DNA of 41,898 nucleotides from Deltaproteobacteria bacterium (GCA_013151915.1 JAADHJ010000045.1:1-41898), one strand, 5' to 3'; shown: positions 30,187 through 38,647, counted from the stretch's first letter. Numbers and translations: made by a program. Notes: generated from the letters alone by a model not told the origin.

Positions 30187-30214
30187 TTGCCAAGGGGAAT
30201 TTTCATAATAAAAT
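30187..30214 (+). promoter_or_regulatory. Candidate promoter for the cheW pair
   Basis: TTGCCA (30187-30192), 16 nt, TAAAAT (30209-30214): one mismatch in each box. It lies about 41 nt upstream of the first CheW start. Confidence 0.45.
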
Positions 30215-30255
30215 ACCACCGGCTGAGCCTGTAGTATTTTGTGAGGTCATCGTTA

Positions 30256-30669
30256 ATGGGCGACAGGTTGGTTCTTTTTCGCATTGGTCAGACCCTTTTT
30301 TCCGTTCCCTTTGAAGCTGTTGATGAGATTGTCGGCAGTGAGCGGGTGACCGACAGGGAGGCTCTTCCCGACAATGTACTATCCGGCGAGAATGATAGCG
30401 ACCAATGGGTGTATGCCAGGGGGGACTGGTTTCCGCTGCATACCCTTGTTCCCGGGTTGGATCTTTCGGAAAGGACGCAGGTGGTCGTTTTGAGGTACAA
30501 CGGGCAAGGCAGGGCCTTTTCTGTGGACCAGGTGATGGGGATTGAAGCTCTTCCGCTTCTGCAACCCATTCCCGAACCTGTTGTCCGTTGCACCGACTTT
30601 CCTCTCTCCGGGTTTCGCATCTGGAAAAGGAAGATCGTTTTCGACCTTGACCTTTCCAGACTGATTTAA
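30256..30669 (+). CDS. CheW-like chemotaxis scaffold protein 1
   Basis: A 137-residue single CheW domain. LVLFRIGQTLFSVPFEAVDEIV, WVYARGDWFPLHTLVPGLDL and GRAFSVDQVMGIEAL follow the CheW beta-barrel pattern. CheW bridges receptors and CheA kinase at the membrane. No CheA, MCP or other che gene is in the window. ATG 30256 (GAGG 11 nt upstream) preferred over GTG 30241. The domain is diverged, so function as a bona fide coupling protein is not certain. Confidence 0.78.
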   Translation: MGDRLVLFRIGQTLFSVPFEAVDEIVGSERVTDREALPDNVLSGENDSDQWVYARGDWFPLHTLVPGLDLSERTQVVVLRYNGQGRAFSVDQVMGIEALPLLQPIPEPVVRCTDFPLSGFRIWKRKIVFDLDLSRLI

Positions 30670-30694
30670 TATTCATGGAGCCGGGAGGACCTTC

Positions 30695-31123
30695 ATGACG
30701 GACAGTCGTCTGATTTTCTTCCATGTGGGTGATTGTAGTTTTGCCGTGCCCCTCAATGAGGTCCGAGAGATCGTTGTCGCTGTAGCCGTAACGCCGGTCC
30801 CGGGTTCCAGACCGCCTCTGGAAGGGGTGATGATTTACCAGGGAGAAGGGGTCTTGCCCGTGTTTTCCCTTCTAAGCGCTCTGGGCAGAGCTTCCGAAAC
30901 GGCCGGCGGCCTTGTTGTAGTTTCTGAACTGGGCGGGGTATTTATCGGGTTCAGGGTCGAGGGAATTGGGGGAGTTGTCAAAAGACTGGAGGGAGACCGC
31001 CTGGATAAGTACCAGGATGAATTGAAAGGACGGCCGGGCGCTATTGAAGGGACTTTTGAATCCGGGGGTCGGTCCCTGATCGTTCTTAGCCTTTCTGGTG
31101 TATTTCAGGAAGTGCTGCGTTGA
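30695..31123 (+). CDS. CheW-like chemotaxis scaffold protein 2
   Basis: A 142-residue CheW domain: LIFFHVGDCSFAVPLNEVREIV, GVMIYQGEGVLPVFSLLSALG, IGFRVEGIGGVVKRL and a C-terminal helix SGVFQEVLR. It is 25 nt after the first CheW and clearly distinct from it in sequence. A tandem multi-hairpin repeat begins at the last base of its stop codon. Confidence 0.8.
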   Translation: MTDSRLIFFHVGDCSFAVPLNEVREIVVAVAVTPVPGSRPPLEGVMIYQGEGVLPVFSLLSALGRASETAGGLVVVSELGGVFIGFRVEGIGGVVKRLEGDRLDKYQDELKGRPGAIEGTFESGGRSLIVLSLSGVFQEVLR

Positions 31124-31262
31124 ATGTTGATGGACTTGCAAAGAGTCCATCAACGCGCCCATTGAAGGGCGCTCAAATCGAAGATTTGTGAGGAAAGTGA
31201 AAATGACATTTTTCGCTTTCCGTGGAGCAAAAAGCCATGAATGGACTTTTTACGACCCTATC
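31123..31262 (+). repeat. Multi-hairpin repeat unit, tandem copy 1 (140 bp)
   Basis: Four successive stem-loops: GTTGATGGACT/AGTCCATCAAC (11 bp, 31126-31154), GCGCCC/GGGCGC (31155-31172), CAAATC/GATTTG with a GAA loop (31174-31188), and GGAAAGTGAAAA/TTTTCGCTTTCC (31192-31221). A tail with GGACTTTTTACGACCCTATC follows. No coding potential seen. Confidence 0.92.
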
Positions 31263-31402
31263 AATGTTGATGGACTTGCAAAGAGTTCATCAACGCGCCC
31301 ATTGAAGGGCGCTCAAATCGAAGATTTGTAAGGAAAGTGAAAATGACACTTTTCGCTTTCCGTGGAGCAAAAAGCCATGAATGGACTTTTTGCGACCCTA
31401 TC
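31263..31402 (+). repeat. Multi-hairpin repeat unit, tandem copy 2 (140 bp)
   Basis: A direct, gap-free duplicate of the preceding 140 bp with four substitutions (136 of 140 identical). The changes keep the four stem-loops; the one in stem 1 turns a G-C pair into G-U. Confidence 0.93.
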
Positions 31403-31463
31403 AATGATAGTAGCCTCGAAAAGGTCACTGTTGCGAATTTCACTTGGAGGGGGAGGAGCCCCT

Positions 31464-31469
31464 TATAAT
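31464..31469 (+). promoter_or_regulatory. Candidate -10 element of the receiver-protein gene
   Basis: A perfect TATAAT, 34 nt before the start codon. No good -35 at 16-18 nt; the nearest T-rich hexamer (TTCACT, 31439) is 19 nt away. It would depend on an activator or an extended contact. Confidence 0.35.
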
Positions 31470-31470
31470 T

Positions 31471-31491
31471 CTCCCTGACTGGGCCAGGGAG
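31471..31491 (+). promoter_or_regulatory. Leader hairpin next to the ribosome binding site
   Basis: CTCCCTG (31471-31477) pairs with CAGGGAG (31485-31491). The 3' arm touches the GGAGG ribosome site (31492-31496) of the receiver protein, so the hairpin could limit ribosome access. Confidence 0.35.
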
Positions 31492-31503
31492 GGAGGACCG
31501 CGG

Positions 31504-32835
31504 ATGAAAAAGATCCTGGTAGCTGATGACAGCGTCACTATTCAGAAGGTTATCGCCCTTACCTTTGCCGACGAACCCGTCGAGGTCCAGTCCGTTGGTT
31601 CCGGATCGGATGCCTTGGATAAAATGAAGGAATGGAGGCCTGATATTGTCCTGGCGGACGTCATCATGCCGCGGGTAAACGGGTACGAACTTTGCCGGGC
31701 CGTCAAGGAAGATGAATCCACCAGGGACATCCCTGTACTTCTTCTGGCAGGAACCTTTGAGGCCTTCGATGAGGAGGAGGCAAAGGGCGCCGGGGCCGAT
31801 GACTTCATCACTAAACCGTTCGAGTCGATGGAACTCATCGAAAAGGTCAACGGGCTGTTGGAAAAAGGTACCCCGCCGCCCCCGGAACCTCATGCGCATC
31901 CTGAAGTCCCGCCGCCCCCGGAATCTCATGCGCATCCTGAAGTCCCGCCGCCTCCGGAATCTCATGCGTATCCTGAAGTCCCGCCGGATGCCATCCCGGA
32001 GCCCCCCTCGCCGTCCTTTGGGGATGTCCAGGTGAAAGCCCCTCAGGTCCCTGTTGCGGAGCCTACTTTTGAACCCATTCAGGGTGTCGCCGGCATGGAT
32101 GCCGCCATGGCGACCGCCCCCCCTGGAGGAGGGGCAACTCCAGAACCGGATATCTGGGATATTCTCAGCGAAGCCGATGAGATGAAGCCCGTTGAGGTGC
32201 AGGAACCGGCGGAGGTGGAGACGGACTCCCCATCCATCGGACCGCTGGAGGGTTCCGGCGTTGTGGATTTTGGGAGTTTCGACGTCGGGCTTGACAGGGC
32301 GGAGGAAACCCGGGAAACCGGGATGACTACAGCTCCAGATGAAATCCCGCCGCCCATCGAAGACGCGGTCCCGCCAACCGGAATGCCGTTGGATGCTGAC
32401 GGCGGAAGTAAGATAGAACAACGGGAAAGGAACTTTTTCGGACTCGAGACCGAAAGAACGGAGCCGGAGTTCCTGGATATTTTGGGAGAGGCGGTCGAGG
32501 AAATCACCTTCGATGTTGAGGAACCCGCCCCGCTTGATGTCCAGGAGCCGGCCTCGCTTGATGTCCAGGAACCGACTCCGTTTGATGTCCAGGAGCCCAT
32601 TTCACAGGATGTCAGGGAAGAAGAAACGGGATTCTCCGTTCCGGAACCCATGCTGGATGAGATTCATGAGACGGTAGAGGCTGCTATATCCCAGATTGAT
32701 GATGTCAAGCTCGAGTCAATCATAAGGGAGGTTGTGGAAAAGAGAGTTGAGAAGATCGCATGGGAGGTTGTGCCGGAGCTCTCAGAGATTCTGATTAAGG
32801 AAGCTATCGAGAAAATCAAGGGCGGCGGAGCCTGA
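31504..32835 (+). CDS. Receiver-domain response regulator with disordered Pro/Glu-rich tail
   Basis: 443 residues. The receiver domain (1-120) has KKILVADDSVTIQKV, phospho-acceptor Asp52 (VLADVIMP), Thr84 and Lys104 (ITKPFE). Residues about 123-390 are acidic, Pro-rich and predicted disordered, with three 12-residue repeats (PPPPESHAHPEV) and four 8-residue repeats (DVQEPxxx). The last about 50 residues (IREVVEKRVEKIAWEVVPEL to KEAIEKIKGG) form a helical tail of a type I recall from Desulfobacterota and myxobacterial receiver proteins such as those linked to polarity or motility (e.g. RomR-like architecture; inference). There is no DNA-binding domain, so output is probably protein-protein. 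ATG 31504 with GGAGG upstream is preferred over 31444. Confidence 0.85.
   Translation: MKKILVADDSVTIQKVIALTFADEPVEVQSVGSGSDALDKMKEWRPDIVLADVIMPRVNGYELCRAVKEDESTRDIPVLLLAGTFEAFDEEEAKGAGADDFITKPFESMELIEKVNGLLEKGTPPPPEPHAHPEVPPPPESHAHPEVPPPPESHAYPEVPPDAIPEPPSPSFGDVQVKAPQVPVAEPTFEPIQGVAGMDAAMATAPPGGGATPEPDIWDILSEADEMKPVEVQEPAEVETDSPSIGPLEGSGVVDFGSFDVGLDRAEETRETGMTTAPDEIPPPIEDAVPPTGMPLDADGGSKIEQRERNFFGLETERTEPEFLDILGEAVEEITFDVEEPAPLDVQEPASLDVQEPTPFDVQEPISQDVREEETGFSVPEPMLDEIHETVEAAISQIDDVKLESIIREVVEKRVEKIAWEVVPELSEILIKEAIEKIKGGGA
31873..31980 (+). repeat. In-gene tandem repeat, three 36-bp units
   Basis: Three units encoding PPPPEPHAHPEV, PPPPESHAHPEV and PPPPESHAYPEV differ at only a few positions, so the array is recent and may vary in copy number between strains. 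Confidence 0.9.
32512..32607 (+). repeat. In-gene tandem repeat, four 24-bp units
   Basis: Four 8-residue units: DVEEPAPL, DVQEPASL, DVQEPTPF, DVQEPISQ. More diverged than the 36-bp array, in the linker before the C-terminal helix. Confidence 0.85.
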
Positions 32836-32855
32836 TCCAACCTGTCGTTGTGTAT

Positions 32856-32889
32856 AAGGAGGGCTTTCGGGGAACCGTAAGCCCTCCTT
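32856..32889 (+). terminator. Strong hairpin terminator after the receiver gene
   Basis: AAGGAGGGCTT pairs with AAGCCCTCCTT (11 bp), and an inner CGG/CCG closes on a GGAA (GNRA) tetraloop. It lies 21 nt after the stop codon. There is no long T-run downstream, so it could also protect the mRNA end. Confidence 0.65.
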
Positions 32890-32950
32890 CTGTATGGCTG
32901 CAACACCATAAGGCTGCCGACGCTCATTGTCTCCGATTGCGGGAACATTT

Positions 32951-33389
32951 TTTGGTTCATCCGGTTAATGCGTACCTTATTGTTTTGCTGTCATTGCGAG
33001 GAGCATCGAGGGAGACGAGAATGACGCGGCAATCCCGGGCGGAGCTGAAAAGGTCAAGAGCTGGTTTACCACGGTGCAGCCCCTCGCAGGCTGCTCCACA
33101 GGGTTTTAAAAGAGGGTTTAACCAGCCTTCGCGTAAAGCTTCAGCTTGACAGGCAGAGGAGATCTAACCATAAGGTCCCGGTTTTAAACTTCGCGAAACC
33201 TCGTTAACTTGTTCTTGACCTGTGCAAAAACAGAAACAAAGTTGTTTCACCGCAAGATACGCCAAGTTGCACCAAAAGAACTGTTTTGAATAAACCCTAT
33301 GTTACCCTGTGAAACTCTGTGCACCCTGTGTTAAGTTAGCTTTTTACAAAATCCGGTCATCCTTCAGGTACCCATTTCCAGGATGAACC
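32951..33389 (-). repeat. Composite intergenic repeat, right arm of an inverted pair
   Basis: The minus strand repeats the blocks of 24701-25061 in the same order, with extra sequence of about 80 nt (roughly 33140-33240). Conserved blocks include TTCATCCTGGAAATG, TTAACACAGGGT, AAACCCTCTTTTAAAACCC, GGATTGCCGCGTC..CGCAATGACAG and ACCGGATGAACC. It fills most of the 603-nt gap before valS, where no gene is supported. Confidence 0.8.
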
Positions 33390-33438
33390 TGTAATGTTAA
33401 AGCGTGAGGCCGCAGTATTATATCAGGAGCGATGATCC

Positions 33439-36090
33439 ATGAATGACAACATGGAAAAATATTTCAACCCGGCGGAAGCGGAAAAGCGCTGGTATGCCAC
33501 CTGGATGGAGAGAGGATACTTTCATGCCGATGAGAACTCCTCCCTTCCCCCCTTCAGCATTGTGATTCCCCCTCCAAACGTAACAGGTTCTCTCCACATG
33601 GGACATGCGTTGAACAACACCCTCCAGGATATTCTTGTCCGTTATCGAAGGATGGCCGGGTTCGAGGTCCTTTGGATGCCGGGGACCGACCACGCCGGTA
33701 TTGCTACACAGAACGTTGTTGAGAAACAGCTGGCTATCGAAGGGATCGACAGACACACCCTTGGGTGCGAGCGTTTTGTGGAAAGGGTTTGGGAGTGGAG
33801 GAAGATGTATGGCGGGGTTATCCTTGAACAGCTAAGGCGGTTGGGTGCGTCATGTGACTGGGAAAGGGAACGCTTCACCATGGACAATGGCCTTTCAAGG
33901 GCTGTCAGGGAGGTATTTGTCCGACTCTACAAAGAGAATTACATATACCAGGGCGATTATATAATAAACTGGTGTCCCAGGTGCCAAACGGCTATTTCAG
34001 ACCTGGAGGTTGAATACAAAACCGTAAGGGGGCATCTCTACCATATCCGATATCCTGCTTCAGATGGGCGCGGGGACGTGATGGTTGCCACCACCAGGCC
34101 GGAGACCATGTTGGGAGATACCGCCGTCGCCGTTCATCCGGAGGACACACGTTACAGCAGTTCAGCCGGTCGATTTTTCCGTCTTCCCCTGACATCGAGG
34201 GAGATTCCCCTGATCACCGACGCCTACTGCGACATGGAGTTTGGCACCGGCGCCGTAAAGGTGACCCCTGCCCACGATCCCAACGATTTTGACATCGGGG
34301 AACGGCATGATCTTCCCGGTATTACGGTAATTTCACTTGATGGAACAATGACGCATGAGGCCGGTGAGCGTTATGAGGGTTTGGACCGATACGAGTGCCG
34401 AAAGAAGGTCGTCAATGATCTAAAAGAGGGCGGATACCTGGCAAGGGTCGACGAACATGAGCACTCGGTTGGACAATGTTACCGGTGCCAGACGGTCATT
34501 GAGCCGATCATCTCCAGGCAATGGTTTGTAAAAATGAAGGATCTGGCAAAACCGGCAATGGAAGCCGTGGAAGATGGCCGCATCAGGATCTATCCGGAAA
34601 ACTGGGAGAAAACGTATTTCGAGTGGATGAACAACATCAGGGATTGGTGCATATCCAGACAGATCTGGTGGGGACACCGGATTCCGGTTTGGACCTGTCC
34701 GGAGTGCGACGAGATCATGGTTGAGGTTGAGGACCCGACGGTTTGCACTGCCTGCGGGTCCAGGGATATCCAACAGGCGGAGGATGTTCTGGATACCTGG
34801 TTCTCGTCGGCGCTTTGGCCCTTCTCAACCATGGGATGGCCGGAAGAAACGCAGACGCTGAAAAAATTCTATCCCACAAGCTGTCTGGTCACCGGCTTTG
34901 ATATCCTCTTTTTCTGGGTAGCCAGAATGACCATGATGGGAATAAAATTCATGGATGATGTTCCCTTCAGGGAGGTCTATATACATGCTCTCGTCCGGGA
35001 TGGGGAGGGGCATAAGATGAGCAAATCCAGGGGAAACGTTATAGATCCTCTTGTGATGATCGATAAGTACGGCGCCGACGCCTTCCGTTATACCCTTACC
35101 GCATTCGCTGCTATGGGAAGGGATATCAAATTGGCCGAGGACAGGATTGAGGGCTACAGACACTTCATCAACAAGATCTGGAACGCGTCCGGCCTTGTCC
35201 TGCGATATATCGGTGGTTTCAAGGAGGAGCAGATCCTGAATCCGCCTCCGCCGAACGGTCAGCACAATAGATGGATACTGAGCAGGCTGTCCCAGGTGAT
35301 AATTTCGGTGACGGATGCCCTGGATACCTATCGGTTCAATGAGGCGGCCAATCTCATATATCAGTTTTTCTGGCACGAGTTCTGTGATTGGTACCTGGAG
35401 TTAGCCAAACCGTCTTTCTATGGCGAGTACGGTGGGTCGGGCCGCCGGGAGACGTCGTTGACGGCCGCTCACGTCCTGGAGGCCGTTTTGAGGCTCATGC
35501 ACCCTGTTATCCCGTTCATAACCGAGGAGATCTGGCAGAGGCTGCCCATGGGTGGGGAGAGCATCATGTTGGCGCCATTCCCAGAGGCCAGGGAGAGCGA
35601 CAGGAATCCGGAAGTGGAGGAAGTGTCGGCTATCGTAATGGATGTTACCAGCGCCATTCGGAACCTGAGGGCACAACTGGGGGTTCAGCCGTCCCAACGG
35701 GTTCCGGCAACCGTACTTTGCCATGATGCAATAATTGCCGCGGTGCTTCGCGGCAATGTGACCGACATTGTGAGGCTGGCTGCACTCGAGAGCCTTGAAA
35801 TTCTTGAGGATGGCGAAAAACCGGATGATGTTTCCATTACCATTGTCCGGGGGCAGGAAGTGTACATCAGGCCTGATACCCGGGTGGATGTGGAAGCCGA
35901 GATGCTTCGCCTTGGCCGCGCCCTTCAGAAGGCCGCCGCGGAACTGGAAAAGGTTGAAAGGAAGCTGAAAAATCCGCAGTTCATTCGGAAGGCACCGGGC
36001 GAGGTTGTTGAGAAGAACCGGAATATCAGGGATGAATTGAACCTCCAGATCCTTAAACTGAAACAGAATATGGAGCGGTTGGATGCGTGA
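33439..36090 (+). CDS. valS: Valyl-tRNA synthetase
   Basis: 883 residues, full length for a class Ia enzyme charging tRNA-Val. [13 protein letters not shown] carries the HIGH motif (HMGH). [15 protein letters not shown] carries KMSKS. The CP1 editing domain has [17 protein letters not shown]. ValRS-type Zn knuckles are present ([18 protein letters not shown] and CTACGSRD). The C-terminal about 65 residues are the ValRS coiled coil that binds tRNA. ATG 33439 has AGGAG 11 nt upstream. The end overlaps nadC by 8 nt. Confidence 0.98.
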   Translation: MNDNMEKYFNPAEAEKRWYATWMERGYFHADENSSLPPFSIVIPPPNVTGSLHMGHALNNTLQDILVRYRRMAGFEVLWMPGTDHAGIATQNVVEKQLAIEGIDRHTLGCERFVERVWEWRKMYGGVILEQLRRLGASCDWERERFTMDNGLSRAVREVFVRLYKENYIYQGDYIINWCPRCQTAISDLEVEYKTVRGHLYHIRYPASDGRGDVMVATTRPETMLGDTAVAVHPEDTRYSSSAGRFFRLPLTSREIPLITDAYCDMEFGTGAVKVTPAHDPNDFDIGERHDLPGITVISLDGTMTHEAGERYEGLDRYECRKKVVNDLKEGGYLARVDEHEHSVGQCYRCQTVIEPIISRQWFVKMKDLAKPAMEAVEDGRIRIYPENWEKTYFEWMNNIRDWCISRQIWWGHRIPVWTCPECDEIMVEVEDPTVCTACGSRDIQQAEDVLDTWFSSALWPFSTMGWPEETQTLKKFYPTSCLVTGFDILFFWVARMTMMGIKFMDDVPFREVYIHALVRDGEGHKMSKSRGNVIDPLVMIDKYGADAFRYTLTAFAAMGRDIKLAEDRIEGYRHFINKIWNASGLVLRYIGGFKEEQILNPPPPNGQHNRWILSRLSQVIISVTDALDTYRFNEAANLIYQFFWHEFCDWYLELAKPSFYGEYGGSGRRETSLTAAHVLEAVLRLMHPVIPFITEEIWQRLPMGGESIMLAPFPEARESDRNPEVEEVSAIVMDVTSAIRNLRAQLGVQPSQRVPATVLCHDAIIAAVLRGNVTDIVRLAALESLEILEDGEKPDDVSITIVRGQEVYIRPDTRVDVEAEMLRLGRALQKAAAELEKVERKLKNPQFIRKAPGEVVEKNRNIRDELNLQILKLKQNMERLDA

Positions 36091-36925
36091 ACTTCCCACC
36101 GCCGTCCACCGGCTGATTGATCTGGCGCTGGATGAAGATCTGGGCCCGGGTGATGTAACCAGCGCAGCCCTGATCGGCGCCTGCAATGGGGAGGCGATAA
36201 TAGAAGCGAGGGAAGAAACCGTCGTGTGCGGCATGGGTGTGGCGGAATCCGTTTTCAGAAGGATCGATCCAGCCATCCATTTCAACAGCCTTGCCGTGGA
36301 GGGCGAGACCGCAGTGGGGGGAGATATACTGGCTGAACTCACGGGGCCCGTTTCCTCCCTGTTGGCCGGGGAACGTACCGCTCTTAACTTTATCCAGAGG
36401 ATGTGTGGGGTGGCAAGCCTCTCACGGCAATACGCTGAAAGGGCAAAAAGCAAAGCCGTCGTTCTAGACAGCAGAAAGACCATTCCCGGATGGCGATGGC
36501 TCGACAAGCTCGCCGTTCGGACCGGAGGCTGCCGGAACCATCGTATGGGGCTTTTTGACGGTATCCTGATCAAGGATAACCATATCACGGCCTGTGGTGG
36601 AATCCGCGAGGCGGTGACGAAGGCTCTTCTTAAAGCCCCTCCCGGCCTGACCGTCGAGGTTGAGGTGGATTCACTTGCTGGGGTAAAAGAGGCACTTACG
36701 GCGGGAGCGGGAATCATCATGCTCGACAACTTCACCCCTGACCAGGTTGCCGCCGCCATCCCCGTTGCGGCAGGCAAGGCGCTTATCGAGGTCTCCGGCG
36801 GTATCACCCTGGAAGACATGGATGGGTATATTCAAAGCGGAAAAGTGGACTACATTTCCGTGGGAGCCCTGACCCATTCGGCAGTTTCAAAGGACATCAG
36901 TATGGAGATAACGATGACTTCGTAA
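36083..36925 (+). CDS. nadC: Quinolinate phosphoribosyltransferase (decarboxylating)
   Basis: A 280-residue enzyme making nicotinate mononucleotide from quinolinate and PRPP in de novo NAD synthesis. Visible: [69 protein letters not shown] and EVEVDSL. All are typical. It overlaps valS by 8 nt. The TAA stop lies in the loop of a repeat hairpin, and the last residues (MTS) are repeat-encoded. It is the first of the NAD-biotin-CoA cofactor genes nadC-birA-coaX. Confidence 0.97.
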   Translation: MRELPTAVHRLIDLALDEDLGPGDVTSAALIGACNGEAIIEAREETVVCGMGVAESVFRRIDPAIHFNSLAVEGETAVGGDILAELTGPVSSLLAGERTALNFIQRMCGVASLSRQYAERAKSKAVVLDSRKTIPGWRWLDKLAVRTGGCRNHRMGLFDGILIKDNHITACGGIREAVTKALLKAPPGLTVEVEVDSLAGVKEALTAGAGIIMLDNFTPDQVAAAIPVAAGKALIEVSGGITLEDMDGYIQSGKVDYISVGALTHSAVSKDISMEITMTS

Positions 36926-36967
36926 GAAGTCATCGACGCGCCCACTAGATGGATTTACGACCCTATC
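36913..36967 (+). repeat. Multi-hairpin repeat, internally deleted copy
   Basis: The first hairpin is GATGACTT, loop CGTAAG, AAGTCATC (36913-36934). GACGCGCCCA follows as in the full unit, then a deletion joins directly to GATTTACGACCCTATC, the 3' end of the unit. The nadC stop is within the hairpin loop. Confidence 0.75.
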
Positions 36968-36983
36968 AGATAATGAAGGCTCG

Positions 36984-37748
36984 GTGAACCTGGTGATGGA
37001 CCTGCGCCGATACGATACTGTTCCCTCCACAAGCGATCTGCTCAAGACCATGGCGAACGAGGGAGCCGCCGAATGGACTGCCGTCATGTCCAGTTCCCAG
37101 ACAAGAGGAAGAGGGCGTTTCGGGCGACATTGGCATTCCCCCCCCGGCAACATTTACCTCTCTGTCCTCCTGCGTCCCTCCATCCTTCCCATTGAGCTTC
37201 CAAGATTATCCCTTATAGCCGCGCTGGCGGTTTTTGAAACCGTCCACAGGGAAGGGACTCCACTGAAGCTGAAGTGGCCCAACGATATTCTCTTCGATGG
37301 CCGGAAACTCGCCGGGGTGCTTCTTGAGGCAAAAACCCAAGGGGAAAACGTGGAATATGTCGTGGTTGGAATAGGCATCAATCTAAAAGCGCCGGAGGGG
37401 AGCCTGCCCGAAGATCTGGTGGGGAAAACCGCTTCCCTGGAGGAACTGGGCGGGTGCCTGGACGTGGGACGCATTATTGAGGGGCTGGAAATGAACCTTC
37501 GACGGTACAGTATTTCCTATCGCGGCACCAGTTGGGAGGATGTGCGGACCAGGTGGCGGGAATACGCTGACTGGGACCGGGAATATTCCGCCATGAGCGC
37601 CGGTCGTCGATATGTGGGTCGCCCCGTAAATCTTAATCCGGATGGGTCCCTTCTTTTCGCAGCTTCCGACGGCCCTGTTACCTTAACCTCCGGGGAACTT
37701 GTTGAGGTGGGAGATCGCCGCCCTGGTCATCAGAAGACGATGAGGTGA
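36984..37748 (+). CDS. birA: Biotin--[acetyl-CoA-carboxylase] ligase
   Basis: A 254-residue biotin protein ligase that joins biotin to carboxylase carrier proteins via biotinyl-AMP. SSQTRGRGRFGRHWHSPPGNIYLSVLLRP is the biotin/ATP-binding signature, and KLKWPNDILFDGRKLAGVLLEA follows. A C-terminal SH3-like domain (about 205-254) is present. The N-terminal DNA-binding domain of E. coli BirA is missing, so it is a non-regulatory (group I) ligase. GTG 36984 (AAGG upstream) or ATG 36996 could be the start. Confidence 0.94.
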   Translation: MNLVMDLRRYDTVPSTSDLLKTMANEGAAEWTAVMSSSQTRGRGRFGRHWHSPPGNIYLSVLLRPSILPIELPRLSLIAALAVFETVHREGTPLKLKWPNDILFDGRKLAGVLLEAKTQGENVEYVVVGIGINLKAPEGSLPEDLVGKTASLEELGGCLDVGRIIEGLEMNLRRYSISYRGTSWEDVRTRWREYADWDREYSAMSAGRRYVGRPVNLNPDGSLLFAASDGPVTLTSGELVEVGDRRPGHQKTMR

Positions 37749-37750
37749 AT

Positions 37751-38527
37751 ATGAAGAAAGACCTGCTTCTTTGTATTGATGTCGGTAATACCCAGACCAT
37801 CCTTGGAACATTCAGTGGTCTTAAGGTCACTTCCAGGTGGAGAATTCGGTCGGACCGTGGAAGGACCGCCGATGAGTACGGTCACCTCATAAAAGATCTC
37901 CTCCGGAGCGCAGATCTGGACATGGGCTCCCTGAAGGGGATTGCCATATCCTGTGTAGTTCCACCCGCCCGCCAGGCCCTTGTGGAGATGTCGAAGTCCG
38001 GTTTTGGAATCGATCCCATTGTCATAGGCCCGGGGATCAAGACCGGCATGTCCATCCTCTATGATAATCCAAAGGAGGTCGGCGCAGACAGGATCGCCAA
38101 CACGGTCGCTGCATACGAACATTTCAAACGGGCATTGATAGTCATCGACTTCGGTACCGCCATAACTTTCGATGTCGTATCCGGTAACGGGGATTATCTG
38201 GGCGGGGTGATCTTCCCCGGAATACAGATCTCCCTGGATGCGCTCTTTCTCAATGCGTCAAAACTCCCCAGAGTGGAACTGGAATATCCCCCCTGTGTTA
38301 TCGGGAGAGATACCATAAGCAGCATTCAATCCGGAATTGTATACGGATATGCCGGGCTTGTGGATTCCCTCGTACGAAAGATAGAAAAGGAGATGGTGGA
38401 GACACCTTATGTCGTGGCAACCGGGGGCATGACGCCCGTGTTGGCCGGCGAGTCTCAAACAATTCAGGAAATTCTCCCCGACCTGACCCTGGAGGGGCTC
38501 AGGATTCTCTACGATCGGAATTGCTGA
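37751..38527 (+). CDS. coaX: Type III pantothenate kinase
   Basis: A 258-residue CoaX that phosphorylates pantothenate in the first step of CoA synthesis. LLCIDVGNTQTILGTFSG is the ASKHA phosphate-binding loop. KEVGADRIANTVAAYEHF, DFGTAITFDVV and VATGGMTPVL are further family motifs. ATG 37751 has GAGG 5 nt upstream; a GTG at 37745 is an alternative. The birA stop is 2 nt upstream. A repeat fragment follows the gene. Confidence 0.96.
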   Translation: MKKDLLLCIDVGNTQTILGTFSGLKVTSRWRIRSDRGRTADEYGHLIKDLLRSADLDMGSLKGIAISCVVPPARQALVEMSKSGFGIDPIVIGPGIKTGMSILYDNPKEVGADRIANTVAAYEHFKRALIVIDFGTAITFDVVSGNGDYLGGVIFPGIQISLDALFLNASKLPRVELEYPPCVIGRDTISSIQSGIVYGYAGLVDSLVRKIEKEMVETPYVVATGGMTPVLAGESQTIQEILPDLTLEGLRILYDRNC

Positions 38528-38554
38528 CCGAAGGGGAAGCCATGCCCCGCTTGG

Positions 38555-38591
38555 TAAAATGGCTCGAAGAGACTTTTTGCCGGGTTCTCAA
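38555..38591 (+). repeat. 3'-end fragment of the multi-hairpin repeat after coaX
   Basis: Matches the fragment at the kdsA 3' end (14267-14303) at 32 of 37 positions, with AATGGCTCGAAGAGACTTTT as the shared core. It is intergenic. Confidence 0.6.
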
Positions 38592-38619
38592 CTCAAATGC
38601 TGCCGGGGTCTCTTTGACC

Positions 38620-38647
38620 TTGACGCTATTTTCCACAGGATGATACT
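38620..38647 (+). promoter_or_regulatory. Candidate promoter for the EF-G-like gene
   Basis: TTGACG (38620-38625), 16 nt, GATACT (38642-38647), followed by an A/T-rich stretch, about 85 nt before the start. A second TTGACC directly precedes the first box. Confidence 0.3.

Larger units (their letters stand above)
29832..30255. other. Divergent gap between lptF and the cheW pair
   Basis: No gene supported. The gap holds a heptanucleotide tandem repeat (29926-29967), a 7-bp hairpin GAGGTTC/GAACCTC at 29998-30021, an inverted repeat at 30157-30185 and a promoter candidate at 30187-30214. It should also contain the lptF promoter, which I could not place. Confidence 0.6.

Noticed and set aside
31123-31402. 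Insertion sequence or CRISPR explanation for the 140-bp tandem
   Set aside because: No transposase frame, no terminal inverted repeats of IS type and no spacers. Kept instead as a structured repeat family.
31873-31980. CRISPR-like regular direct repeats
   Set aside because: The 36-bp units are contiguous, in frame and translated within the receiver gene. There are no spacers and no cas genes.
31261-32421. A 386-codon open frame on the minus strand with RRDFRMRMRFRGR repeats
   Set aside because: It is the complement of the Pro-rich repeats of the receiver protein and runs into the multi-hairpin repeat. The repeats are explained by the plus-strand gene.
35401-36819. A 472-codon open frame on the minus strand
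   Set aside because: It lies antisense to the end of valS and most of nadC, both of which are unmistakable, and its translation is Ser/Pro/Arg-rich with no domain. It is a shadow of high-G/C coding.
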